From Ophiocordyceps camponoti-saundersi (nom. inval.) (Eukaryota; Ascomycota; Sordariomycetes; Hypocreales; Ophiocordycipitaceae), in contig PDHQ01000006.1 in the NCBI GenBank assembly GCA_003339415.1, positions 124,001 through 188,000 on the forward strand: a stretch of DNA of 64,000 nucleotides, in the 5' to 3' direction. Within the stretch, counting starts at the first letter, position 1. Every line of letters starts with the position of its first letter. Positions 11,774 to 21,398 of the stretch are shown here, piece after piece. The position numbers were made by a program, and so were the translations under genes. A model generated the notes under the pieces. That model worked only from the letters and a program-made list of their open reading frames with translations. It did not search any database and had not been told where the DNA came from.

Positions 11774-12181
11774 TTACAGTCCAAACTTCGACATCCAGCC
11801 GCCGCTCTCCTGGTTTTTCTTTTGAATCGCACTGGCTGCTTCCTTCGCCTCTGTGAGGCCCCTGTAGGGTTTGGCTTGCGGGCCCACACCTGATGCCCAG
11901 CCCTTAGCAGATCCTCCGCTGCCGCGTTGGGTTGCTTGCCCGCTGCTGCTAGATCCTCCATTGCCGTACGAGCTCGACGGCTTCCAGCCGCTGTTGCCTG
12001 GAGAGTTCGAATTCCAATTGCTGGATGATGAACTACTGCCGTGACCCTTACGGCCGCCATGGTGGTATGAAAGCCTTTGGCCCGGGCCGGCGGGAGATGC
12101 TGCCGAAGAGCCGGGCCACATGAGTAGCAGGAGGGCCAAAGAGGCCAAGATGGAAAAGAGTTTGTTGTTGTTCATCATCAT
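11774..12181 (-). CDS. Small secreted Gly/Ser-rich protein
   Basis: A 135-aa single-exon protein. The start at 12181 opens with three ATG codons. Residues about 7-27 form a clear signal peptide (LFSILASLALLLLMWP, then GSSAASPAG). The mature part is Gly/Ser/Asn-rich and disordered, with HHGGRKGHG near its start and no cysteine. The C-terminal 35 residues (GLTEAKEAASAIQKKN, then SGGWMSKFGL) are less repetitive. A TATA motif (TATATAAA on the minus strand) lies about 145 nt upstream. It neighbours the large secreted mosaic gene on the other strand. It could be a cell-surface or effector-type protein; no known family was recognised. Confidence 0.7.
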   Translation of the reverse strand: MMMNNNKLFSILASLALLLLMWPGSSAASPAGPGQRLSYHHGGRKGHGSSSSSSNWNSNSPGNSGWKPSSSYGNGGSSSSGQATQRGSGGSAKGWASGVGPQAKPYRGLTEAKEAASAIQKKNQESGGWMSKFGL

Positions 12182-12324
12182 CTTTCTGATTGAGTGTTTA
12201 TTTTTCTTATCTGGAACCAGAAGTGTGCTTGGAGTTGAGGGGAGAACTGGGCAGGCTGATCTTTGTCTGTGGTTGTTGATGAGATGAGATGGGATGATAT
12301 GTCACAATGCCGGGGGATGACGTG

Positions 12325-12334
12325 GTTTATATAA
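12325..12334 (-). promoter_or_regulatory. TATA box of the small secreted protein gene
   Basis: Minus-strand GTTATATAAAC lies about 145 nt upstream of the ATG at 12181, a plausible core promoter position for a highly transcribed fungal gene. Confidence 0.5.
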
Positions 12335-13736
12335 CTCCTTCACGATATAGAGTCGGCCAATCAGTCTTGTGAGCCCAGGCGGAGAAGATGATCGAAAGCA
12401 TTGATCCACCAGATCCTGCGTGGCTTTCTCCTGCTCTTCCCCTTCTTACTCGTGTTGAGGAAAAGCCGAGAATGAGAAGGATGCTCGATAAAAAGGAGCG
12501 TTAACCGACAAGGCTTTCCACGAGACTCCTTCCTGCAAGGCTTTCCACGAGACTCCTTCCTGCAAGGCTTTCTACAAGACTTGCCCCTACGGATGCCTTG
12601 ACCCGAAGCTCATCTCCACTGAGAAGCGTGCGAGAGTAACAAAAGCAATGATCGCAAGGCAGTTTTTTACGAGACCACTCCCGACCATTGCTTCAACTAA
12701 ACGTTCATATCCTTACTCATGAGAAGGGAAAGGAGCAAGCGTAGGCCGAGACTTAGCAGTGTGCCAGAGCATCAAAAACATTGGCCGTGAGGCTTTCTAT
12801 CAGACTTCTCCGTGGCAGTGCTTCAACTAGGCCGGGACCCAAAAGTCTGCTGGGACACCGGAAAAAAAAGCCTTGACCGACAAGGCTTTCTTCAAGGCTC
12901 TTGCAAAAGGTCATTGTTACGTTAGCCGCTGTCATTTCGGAAGACACGCAGCAAGTGATCGGTTACTGACAGTGAGCTGAGTCGTCGCCGCGTACCTACT
13001 ACCGTCGCAAGTACTGGGTGGGTGAACAGGTGGTCTCGTGCCCAGGATATGTCCTGGACTTCTGATGCTAGCTAGATGCCTAGGCAGGTTAGTGATTGAG
13101 CTGGGTCGCCTGACTCGTCGCCGAGGCATATATATATACTACGTGGATTCACGGCTGGTTCTTCGGGTATGGCGTCGTCGTCTACGGGCCCGGCGTCCAC
13201 GGGCCCGGTAGCTCCAGGCCCGGTCACACATGGATAGCCCTTTCTCACGGCCCCTCTTTACTTGAGAGGTTAAAGAGTCATTTCCCTTTTTTTGATCTCA
13301 AGCGCTGCCCCATGTACGGATCTCTGCCCTTGACCCGCTCGAGTGGTGGCGTATCCTTGCTAGCTACACGTTCGAGTCGAGCATCGACAACTAAAAGCCA
13401 CACCACAGCCGAGCTAATACCTCGTGAAACAGCCGAGATTATCATCTACCTTGAAAATACGCAGATTCAACTGCTGACTCTTCAAGGCCAGCACAGTTGT
13501 GTCTGTATGTGCCTTACAAGCTTGGGCTAGGCATCGAGCTATGATGCAGACATTACATGAACCGATCAAGTAGACAGACACCCAGGCTGACTCCGAGGTG
13601 AGCGACGTACCCAACTGATTTGCTTGGTGAGACGACGTAAACTGCCTGGTTCACCGCAAGGCAGAAAGGAATGAAAAGAGCGTTATAAGCCTTGCGAGAC
13701 TCACAATTGAGATGCTCGTTACACCACTGCTTTGTT
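12335..13736. other. Intergenic region with degenerate repeats
   Basis: 1.4 kb between divergent secreted-protein genes. It holds repeats related to CAAGGCTTTCCACGAGACTC at 12509-12590 with scattered partial copies up to about 12900, and three GGGCCCGG-containing copies near 13185-13222. No gene is seen. It is presumably the divergent promoter region. Confidence 0.6.
12509..12588. repeat. 27-bp tandem repeat with scattered copies
   Basis: Two identical 27-bp units (12509-12535 and 12536-12562, beginning CAAGGCTTTCCACGAGACTC) are followed by a third diverged copy at 12563. Related pieces (AGGCTTTC plus A/C-rich flank) recur near 12790 and 12880. The repeats lie upstream of both neighbouring secreted-protein genes. 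Confidence 0.9.
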
Positions 13737-16514
13737 ATGCGATGCCCTACTGTCATCATGATACTGGGTCTTCTTATCGTCCTCGCCGCCTCCGTGGCCT
13801 TTGCAAAGTCTCCAACCGACACTCAGACGCTGACGTCTCCTCTCGAAGTAGAGGCTTTGGCTAGGGATCGGATAAGGAGACTTGAAGGAAACTTCAAGTT
13901 CGACAAGCAGCATCCCATCTATTGGTATGACAAGGAGTTGGAGTTTCTCTCGCCTCCGAATGTCAGCGTTTATATCGAACGCTATGTAGAGCGGGCATAC
14001 ATTAACACTGGCACTGCCGACGATGAAATATCGATATCCACGTCAACTTCCGTCTTCAAGGATGTCACAAACAGCTCATCCGTTACTGTAACGACGTCAG
14101 CATCTGCGTCTGGGAGCGGTTATCCCGTCGGCATCTCCATCTCAGGCATGGAATCCCAGGGTCTGGCAAAAATAGCGAATGCCGGATCTTGGAGATCGAC
14201 CATCGAAAGGAGAAGTCACAAATGTCCTGGACGGCATGAATGTCGTTTCGAATCCTGGACCTACCATGTCGAGATCCGCGGCTACTGCGGTGGAGAGCCC
14301 TGTCAGATCCGCGCCCCAGCCACCACGCCAGCAGGCGAGCCGGATACCAGCATCATCTACGTTGCCAAGGAACTGCCAGAGGCTGATGTGAAGGCGCTGG
14401 AGTCGAATAGCCGCGACGCCTTGGTCTCTCTTCAACAACGACTCAAGGCCGAGACCTTGAGCGAGTACTGTGTCGATTGGGACCAGCCTCCAGAGAAAGA
14501 CTACTCGTTAGACATGTTCGAGACTCTGCGAGGCATAACTCATGGTCCGCTGCGATTGCTAGAGAAGAACCTCGACGTCTCGGTGTCGATCAAATCCTCC
14601 CCGCAGGGAAAAGGCCAGTCTGCCAGCTTCGAAGAATTCGAATACTCTCTTGACGAGACGAGAGTAATCACCACCTCTACCACCAAGGACTGGACAGCTG
14701 GGGCGCAAATTTCTTACAATGCTGGATTCGATGCCGGCTTCTTAGCCGGAAGCATAGAGTTATCGGATCGAAGTGATCAAGGCCAACAAACCACAGACGG
14801 GACGTGGTCGACGTCGGGCTTCAGAGTCTCGACGACCTGCAGAAGCGGCTACCACTGTCACATCGAGGCCTGGACTTTTACGGTCCACGTCTCAGGCATC
14901 TGCCGGAAACTAGACTCGTTTCCAAATGGCGAACCTACAGACTTCCAGCGTCCCTGTCAATTCGATCTCCCGGTTCTCGACAAGGCCGGTGAGCCGCTCA
15001 TACAGCTCGTCAGCGTATCCCAGAACTCGAACGTCGGTCAAGACCGGCAGGACAACAAAAAGAAGGCTGGAGATGGCAATTTGGCCCACGGCGACTTGGG
15101 CGAGCGTTTATTCAATCACCACTATGAGGCCGGCAACGGCGAGTCGGCTGACGGCGTCTTGACTGAACGTCTATTCAGCGGCGACCCGAGTGCTGCAGGT
15201 GAGAGGGGGATCAAACAACGGCCCAAAGCTCTCGGAAAAGAAGGCGAGCTTTGCCTGCTCGACAACTGGATTTACTACCATCCCAGAGACAACAAGTTCC
15301 TCAACTGGACGACGGGTGACTTGGAGGCGTGGCCTAGGGGCCAAGAAGAGCCGGCCGACTTGGAGAAATGCAGGTATACCTTGCTCAAGGAAGAACCTTT
15401 AGAGGGGAAGAAATGCTACAGGAATCAGATATGGGCTGAAAATCTGCCTCCGCCATCACCGCGGCCTAGACTGGTAAAGACAGATCACAACTGGTGCGTG
15501 CTTAGCAACGGCATGTACTGGGACCCGAACGATGATACATGGAAGACGGAAAGGAATCCCCGAGGAGAGAAGATGCCGGACCAGATGAAGCCGTCGGACG
15601 AAGACGTGGCAAAGTGCAAAGCAAGAATAGCCAAAGCGAAGGTCACTGCTGGTCTGGGGGGGCAGGGACAACAGCAACAACAGCAGCAGCCGCAGCAGCG
15701 CCCCAAGCTATTGGGAACCAACTTTGACTGGTGCGTTCTTGAAAATGATTGGCGTTATGAACCGGTCCGAGATGTGTGGAAGATGCCGGGCCACCCGGAA
15801 GGAGTGAAGATACCGGACCGACCTAAGCCGTCCGACGAAGACGTGCAGAAATGCAAGAAGGAAATTGAGCAGGCGAGAATGAAGGCACAACAGGGCGAGG
15901 AACAGGAGCAGATCAGTTTTCTGGGGACGTTCAAAACATGGTGCGGCTTCAGCGACGGTTGGGCCTACGAGCCTTACAAGGACGAGTGGTCGCAGGATGG
16001 ACCGGAGCCACGTGGGGTGAAAATACCAGACAAACCCAAACCTCCAGTCGAGATCATCGAGCACTGTAAAAAGAGGATAGAGGAGAAGGCGGCGGCGGCG
16101 GCGGCGGCGGCTGCAGGCGACCACGTCACGGGGACCACAACAGGCAACCAAGAGACGGGAACAAAAGCAGACGACCACACGAAGAAGGCCAAAGCAGGCG
16201 AGAAGTGCAAGGTAATCTTCAAAGTCACGGCAAAGACGCATTACGGAGACACGATCAAGCTGGTGGGCGACAACGACGAGCTGAAGAACTGGAGGCCCGA
16301 AGCAGGCATCCCGTTCGATGCTTCGCAGTACACGGCGGGAAAGCCGCTGTGGATGGGACACGTGCTTCTCAACGCGGGTCAGATGATTCAGTACAAGTAT
16401 GTTAATCTGAAGCGTGACGGAGAGCTGGTCTGGGAGAGGGGAGGGAATCGCGAGTATCGTGTTCCTGGGAACTGCCATGGGGAGCAGCTTATTAGAGTCG
16501 ATAAGTGGCGTTGA
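13737..16514 (+). CDS. Secreted mosaic protein: two beta-strand modules, W-C repeats, CBM20
   Basis: A 925-aa single-exon protein. The start at 13737 is the first ATG of the frame; ATG 13758 is an alternative. Residues 8-23 form a signal peptide (MILGLLIVLAASVAFA). Two related Ser/Thr-rich modules (about 95-184 and 298-389) show alternating polar/small residues typical of amphipathic beta strands, each ending in C-x5-C-x4-W-T-[YF] (C163, C169, W174; C368, C374, W379). Four tandem repeats follow at about 503, 584, 664 and 734, typically W-C-V-L then Y-x-P-x-x-D-x-W and P-K-P-S-D-E-D-V. Poly-Gln and poly-Ala linkers lie between later parts. The last 100 residues match CBM20, a starch-binding domain (KLVGDNDELKNW, IQYKYV). 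No catalytic domain is seen. The strand pattern resembles aerolysin/ETX-MTX2 pore formers (inference only). Its role is unknown; it may be an effector. Confidence 0.8.
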   Translation: MRCPTVIMILGLLIVLAASVAFAKSPTDTQTLTSPLEVEALARDRIRRLEGNFKFDKQHPIYWYDKELEFLSPPNVSVYIERYVERAYINTGTADDEISISTSTSVFKDVTNSSSVTVTTSASASGSGYPVGISISGMESQGLAKIANAGSWRSTIERRSHKCPGRHECRFESWTYHVEIRGYCGGEPCQIRAPATTPAGEPDTSIIYVAKELPEADVKALESNSRDALVSLQQRLKAETLSEYCVDWDQPPEKDYSLDMFETLRGITHGPLRLLEKNLDVSVSIKSSPQGKGQSASFEEFEYSLDETRVITTSTTKDWTAGAQISYNAGFDAGFLAGSIELSDRSDQGQQTTDGTWSTSGFRVSTTCRSGYHCHIEAWTFTVHVSGICRKLDSFPNGEPTDFQRPCQFDLPVLDKAGEPLIQLVSVSQNSNVGQDRQDNKKKAGDGNLAHGDLGERLFNHHYEAGNGESADGVLTERLFSGDPSAAGERGIKQRPKALGKEGELCLLDNWIYYHPRDNKFLNWTTGDLEAWPRGQEEPADLEKCRYTLLKEEPLEGKKCYRNQIWAENLPPPSPRPRLVKTDHNWCVLSNGMYWDPNDDTWKTERNPRGEKMPDQMKPSDEDVAKCKARIAKAKVTAGLGGQGQQQQQQQPQQRPKLLGTNFDWCVLENDWRYEPVRDVWKMPGHPEGVKIPDRPKPSDEDVQKCKKEIEQARMKAQQGEEQEQISFLGTFKTWCGFSDGWAYEPYKDEWSQDGPEPRGVKIPDKPKPPVEIIEHCKKRIEEKAAAAAAAAAGDHVTGTTTGNQETGTKADDHTKKAKAGEKCKVIFKVTAKTHYGDTIKLVGDNDELKNWRPEAGIPFDASQYTAGKPLWMGHVLLNAGQMIQYKYVNLKRDGELVWERGGNREYRVPGNCHGEQLIRVDKWR

Positions 16515-17140
16515 GCCGCGAGGGTTGATGATTTCTTTCTAATATTCGATAGTAGTAGCGGCTTATGCTGCTCTTCTCATAATAAAGGGGTGAAACGACT
16601 TGTTATCTCTGCTTTTGAAGTTGTTCAAGAGGCGATGAGTTGCAGTTGTCAACTGAAGCAGTTGTTGAGGAGAGGTTCGCACCTCGCTATTACAGTTGTA
16701 CTGCATGAATGCATGTCTGAGATAGTCTCTGTGAATCTACTAATGCAGCTATCCATCAATTCCTGTCAAGATACGGATACTTACATATATACATAGGTAC
16801 ACAGACTCATATGTAAGTTACTATTTCACACACCCCATGCCGTGTTGTCAACTCCTCCAGAAGGCACACTGTATACCTACATACAGACGCGCTCCCCCAA
16901 ACCAACCATCGGGCCGTCATACCTTCCTACCTCTTCATCGCCCAACCTCGATACCGATTCCCAGGTAATGAATGAAGCTGTAAGCAAATTCTCATGACAC
17001 GCCGCTTCCTTTCCACCTACCTTACACCTCTTTCCGCTTTGCGCCTCTCTGCAGCGCCTCTCTGCAGTCTCTCGTCATAAGCTCGACGCCTCGTCGCCTG
17101 CGTGGCCGCCCAGCAAACGGGCCGACCTGAGGTAGCCACA
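16515..17140. other. Intergenic region
   Basis: 626 bp holding the 3' flank of the mosaic gene and the promoter of the SIP1-like gene. TACATATATACATAGGTAC-type microsatellite is present near 16780-16800. No further feature was recognised. Confidence 0.6.
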
Positions 17141-18585
17141 ATGTCTGCAGCTGCGGCCAAACGGGCCCGAGATGAAGACGACGACGACAACGACGACGAT
17201 GATGACGAGGGAAGCAATTTCTCCTACTCCTCCTACGATGGAGCGAGCTCTAAGCGCGCCAAGCTCATGACCGGTGCTCGTCGTCGTCATCATCACCAGA
17301 GCGCCGCCATCGACCCGACATGGGGCCAGAAATATGTCTTCTCCGGAGCTGCCGACAGCTCTACTATCCCTTATGGCGAAGAGGCCGACTTCGAGGACGA
17401 TTCAGAGGCCATGGCTTATCTGCGGGCCGTGAGGTGCGTTTTTTTTTTAATTTCCCCAAATCTCTCACCGAACTTCTGACGTTGACATTTCCTCCCCCCC
17501 CCTCATCTTCCCCCTTTCCCAGGTGTGAAGCGAGCGGTCTACCTCATTTGAAGATCGCGCCTGTCCTAGAGATTGGGCCTCAACTGCCGAAAGAGCTGCG
17601 TCATGCCGACGGATTTGACCATCGTGATGCCGACGACAAGGGTGATCAGAGTGCTTCCGACGAAGAGCCCTGCAACCCGAGCGCATATTACGACGATGGC
17701 GCATACGTTGCCGAGCCGGGGAACGCAGATAACGACAACGATCCTGTCGATACCCAGTTTCACGACGCCTATTTCGCCTCACTCCTTGCCAGGTACCTTG
17801 GCATGCGTCGCGTCCTGCACGCTCAGCCGCCCTCGGACGCCGCATCCCGACTTCCCCCCTCGCGGCCTACGGCGGTGACTCCCGGTCGCCGCGGTCTCCA
17901 GCAGTGGTCCGACCTCATTCGCTCTACCGACCCGCTGCCTCTGCAGCTGGCCCTCATGACCAAACGTACCGTTCTACGCCTCTTGCGGCTCCTTTTCGAC
18001 GGGCCTTTCCTTCGTCGCGACCTCAGCCTCACGGAACGAACCAGCCGCTGGCTGTGGGCCCTCCTCGCTCGCCTGCCGCCCCCGGGCGAGATGAACCATC
18101 ACGAGTTCTCCTGCGTCCGTGATCTGGGCGTCCGCGCCGCCTACCTCGGCACCTCGGAGGCGGAAATAGCCGCCCTGCGAGCCCTGGTGGACGATGATGA
18201 CGCCAACACGGCGGACGCCCGCTCCTCCGATTGCGACATCCCCAATGACGATGACGATGATCATGACCCGCTCGACGACATGGCACCATCCCGAAATATC
18301 AGTCAAGACACGTGTCACGAGACCGAATCGGTTGAGATGGACCTCTCCTCCGACACCGAAGCCTACGCGCTGCAGGCCGCCAAGACGGCCTTGCTCTCCC
18401 GCCTCGAGGCACACTCACCACCTCCCCCGAAGTCACGACCAACCCCATCAACTCTCGCCGCCGCTAAAGAAGCCGCTCTGGTCTTGAACAAGCGCGCCAC
18501 GCTCGACATGCTGCTCACCGTGACGGGCGAATACTACGGTCAGCGCGACCTCCTCGACTTTCGCGATCCGTTTGGTTTCCGGTGA
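17141..18585 (+). CDS. Gemin2/SIP1-like protein (snRNP assembly)
   Basis: Two exons: 17141-17433 and 17523-18585, intron 17434-17522 (GTGCGT...TTTCCCAG), 451 aa. Exon 1 has a basic/acidic N-terminus, then WGQKYVF and AMAYLRAVR; exon 2 continues EASGLPHL, a junction typical of the SIP1/Gemin2 family. The helical core includes SRWLWALLARLPPPGE (about 271-287) and VRDLGVRAAYLG. Family members bind Sm proteins during spliceosomal snRNP assembly. Large acidic low-complexity insertions (about 115-145 and 315-345) make it longer than animal Gemin2. The assignment rests on these short motifs and is good but not certain. Confidence 0.75.
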
Positions 18586-19037
18586 ATGATTCCCTTGCCA
18601 TGATGAGAATTTGACGTTGTGCTATAGCCTGTTAATGACTTTTCCCAAGTCATTGATATGAACATGGTCATGACGTGACGAGGCGTCAATCAACTTTAGA
18701 GTGTATATTAACGTAGTAGAAATACAAACGTAAAAAGAAAAGTTTTCAGTCTCCCAACGTAAGAATACAGAAGCCCATTTCCCGTTATCTCATCGTCCCC
18801 CGTGGCCGGGCTCGACAGAGCCTCTTTATCATCGGTTTCTTCCCAACGCCGACGCCAACACGAGAATAGAAAGAGTACAAGAACACATAGCCCCCCCGGA
18901 AAGACGATGAGGAAAAGAACAAAAATGCTGCCATGATGGAGTGGCATCTTGACTTCAAGGAAGATGACGCCAGCATCCGCAGCCTCTAGCAGGACAGAAA
19001 CAGGGAAGAAGAACAAGGAAAAGAAATAAACCTCTCC
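18586..19037. other. Convergent 3' intergenic region
   Basis: 452 bp between two convergent genes, probably both 3' UTRs. A minus-strand open frame of about 100 codons (18708-19016) starts at TTG, not ATG, and is hydrophobic by chance. It is not accepted as a gene. Confidence 0.6.
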
Positions 19038-19751
19038 TCAGCGAGAGAGATCCATCTCCTGCTCGGCACCGTAGACGAGGAAGTCGGCATCACCAAAGTC
19101 CCCATCCAGCACCATATTCTCCTGCCCCACGTCCTCAGCCGGGCCAGCCCCCTTGGCAAAGCGCGGTCGGGGCGTAGCCTTGACGCGAGCGTTGGCGCTC
19201 GACCAGCCCGGGGCGTAGGCCTGGCCGGGGAAGGACCACTCGTCGTCTTCGTCGTCGGGGAGGGAGCGTTTGCGCGTGGGGGAGGGTTTGAGGATTTTTT
19301 CATCGTCGTCTTCGTCGTCGATTGTTTCTTGGGAGAGGGTTAGGCTTGGGATGGTATCTGCCGTGATGATGGAAGTGTCGTCTTGGAAGGCCAAGCCACC
19401 GACGCGATTGATGCCGCAAAATGGTAAAAGTTCACGACGAGAGTTGGCGTTTGCGTTTGCGTTTGGTACAGTATGAGTATGGGTAGAGGAAGCAAGGCCC
19501 GCCCCATCACCATCATCAGACCAAAGCTTAAAGCTCGAAGAAGCAGTCTTGTACCCCTCGGGAACCGACTTTCGGACTCGCATCCCGACGCTCAGCAGGT
19601 CGGCTTGTACGCTGGCTGGCAGTCGCACGGCGGCCAGCGAAGAAGACTGGGTTGAGACGTCGGCTGCGGCAGTGAAGAAGGAGGTGATTTGTCGCTGTGA
19701 TGCGTCTGCCGCTGCGCCGGCGAAGGGTCGTTTTGCTCGCGACGCCGGCAT
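19038..19751 (-). CDS. Ribonucleotide reductase inhibitor, Spd1/Dif1 type
   Basis: A 237-aa single-exon protein. The N-terminus MPASRAKRPFAGAAADASQ and the central LPASVQADLLSVGMRVRKSV followed by PEGYKT match the fungal RNR-inhibitor family related to S. pombe Spd1 and yeast Dif1/Sml1. These small disordered proteins restrain ribonucleotide reductase or hold its small subunit in the nucleus and are degraded in S phase or after DNA damage. Residues about 19-26 (QRQITSFF) fit the PCNA-interacting consensus Q-x-x-I-x-x-F-F, suggesting PCNA/CRL4-Cdt2-coupled turnover as known for Spd1. The C-terminus has an acidic stretch and DEWSFPGQAYAPGWSS. It is mostly disordered, as expected. Confidence 0.85.
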   Translation of the reverse strand: MPASRAKRPFAGAAADASQRQITSFFTAAADVSTQSSSLAAVRLPASVQADLLSVGMRVRKSVPEGYKTASSSFKLWSDDGDGAGLASSTHTHTVPNANANANSRRELLPFCGINRVGGLAFQDDTSIITADTIPSLTLSQETIDDEDDDEKILKPSPTRKRSLPDDEDDEWSFPGQAYAPGWSSANARVKATPRPRFAKGAGPAEDVGQENMVLDGDFGDADFLVYGAEQEMDLSR

Positions 19752-20906
19752 CGCGATAATTGAGGTGGTGAAGATGGAAGGGGGTGTTTTTTTGAATCGT
19801 TAGGCGGTGGTTGCGAGTTGATGAGTTTGTGGTGATCGATCAGGATGAGAGCCGACGAAGAAGTTCGAGATGAATCAACTTGGACAAATAAAACACACAA
19901 AAAATCCTAATCCTCAACCTCAAGATGATAGAACAAGGGAGAAAGAACAACCAAAAGCGATAGAGCGGAGATTCAGGCGCCAACAAAGAGAAACAAGATG
20001 AGGAAAAAAAAGGGGAGGTCGAAAGTCGAAGGAGCCAACATGGGGAGTAACCACCACCAGTGGAGCCGCGCATTTACCAGCCCCAGACCACGGGCCGGCA
20101 CAAAACCCGAAGCGGGGCGATTCAGCCTCGCGACCCGCCGTCGCCCTCCCCCTCTCCTCCTCTCCCCGTGATGGGGCGGCGCGTCTTGACTGACGCGAGG
20201 GGGGTATGAGAGAGTCGCGTTGGTGGGGTGCTTACTCAGCCGCTGTCGTCTGTGGCGCAGCGAGGAGCATCCAGTCATCCGTTATGGATTGTCAAGATGG
20301 TGAGTTGGTTTATTGGGCCTCTTTTTTTTTTTTACTTCTTTCCTTTCCCTTCGTAAACAATTCTCAAGTGCTCCAAAGCGTTGACGTAGATTCGTTCTCA
20401 TGCGAGGGGGCACACAAGCGTACATACATATTACCTACGACTCTACGAGTATGTACGTCTGTAATAACAACTCCTTCGTTCGCTACCGAAGAATCATGCC
20501 TCCACATCTGCGTGTACGCATGGATATACATATGGCAGCAACTCTCACCGCCTACCGTCAATTACGATTCAATACACAAGACGGCAAAAGCAAAAGAACA
20601 AAATGCCCCGCGTACTCGTCAATTCTGCCGGCACGGTAACCGGCCCAGCCTTCATCAAGTCTGCTGCCCTGAGAGACCTCCTCTCCAGCTGTCGCAACCT
20701 CTCGGTTTACCACCTCTCGACGGAATAAAAGACATGAATCTCATGTGCCATGCAAGATATCCGGAGACCTCCCCAAACGCCTCACCAGCTCAGGGTGTTC
20801 CATCTTCTATCTGCAAAAGCTTCGCTCAATTTGCAGATCCGAAATGACTCCAAGATGAACCCATCGCCACAGCAAAAGTCTCGTCGTGTTTTTGTTCCCT
20901 CCCCAT
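19752..20906. other. Intergenic region, 1.2 kb
   Basis: Contains the promoter of the RNR-inhibitor gene (left) and the 3' flank of RPS27 (right). A 213-codon plus-strand open frame (20206-20847) lacks any recognisable domain and is not accepted. Confidence 0.6.
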
Positions 20907-21398
20907 CTACTTCCTCCGGAACGAGCAGCCCTCGGTTAATCTGGCCTTGCCGCCCGTCGGCTGACACAGCACCGTCGTGCAGCCCTGGCAGATGACCACC
21001 GTCTGTGCGTGAGAGAAGACGGTCGTGATGGTGAAGCAGCCAGGGCACTTGACGTCCATGAAGAAGGACCGGGGCGCGGGAACCAGGGTCTGTACCGTCG
21101 TGTTAGATAGGATGATCGTCGTCGTCATTGTCGTCGTCGACGCCGCGGCTTCGTACCTTGAGCTTGTATTTTCTGGCCTCGGCAGCCGGCGAGGGGTTGA
21201 GAAGATCAACGGCGAGAACCTACAGGCGAGAACGGGTGTCAGCGATTGCCATTCTCGCTTCGATTGCGGCGGATGGCTTGTTCTGGTAGTTCGTGGAGAG
21301 GAGTAGCGGCATCATCGACGGCTCCGCACACAACTTTCCAGTACCCATCGTCCACCATCCGCAGATAGGTCCGACAAGGGGCAGTCGGATCATACCAT
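20907..21398 (-). CDS. rps27: 40S ribosomal protein S27 (eS27)
   Basis: Three exons: 21396-21398 (the ATG alone), 21157-21219 and 20907-21089, giving exactly 82 aa. Introns are 21220-21395 (GTATGA...CTGTAG) and 21090-21156 (GTACGA...GTACAG). Exon 2 encodes [20 protein letters not shown] plus K. Exon 3 carries the C4 zinc finger: CPGC ([16 protein letters not shown]) and CQGCTTVLC, ending CSFRRK. It is a small-subunit ribosomal protein. It is divergent from PLP2 (507 bp apart), so a ribosomal-protein promoter probably lies between them. The identification is very sure; the exon-1 ATG is chosen because ATG|GTATGA is the only in-phase donor directly after a start codon. Confidence 0.95.

Noticed and set aside
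18708..19016. Hydrophobic 102-codon minus-strand frame
   Set aside because: Starts at TTG, lies in a convergent 3' UTR and shows no family resemblance.
20206..20847. A 213-codon plus-strand frame
   Set aside because: No domain, runs across CT and TACA repeats; looks like chance.
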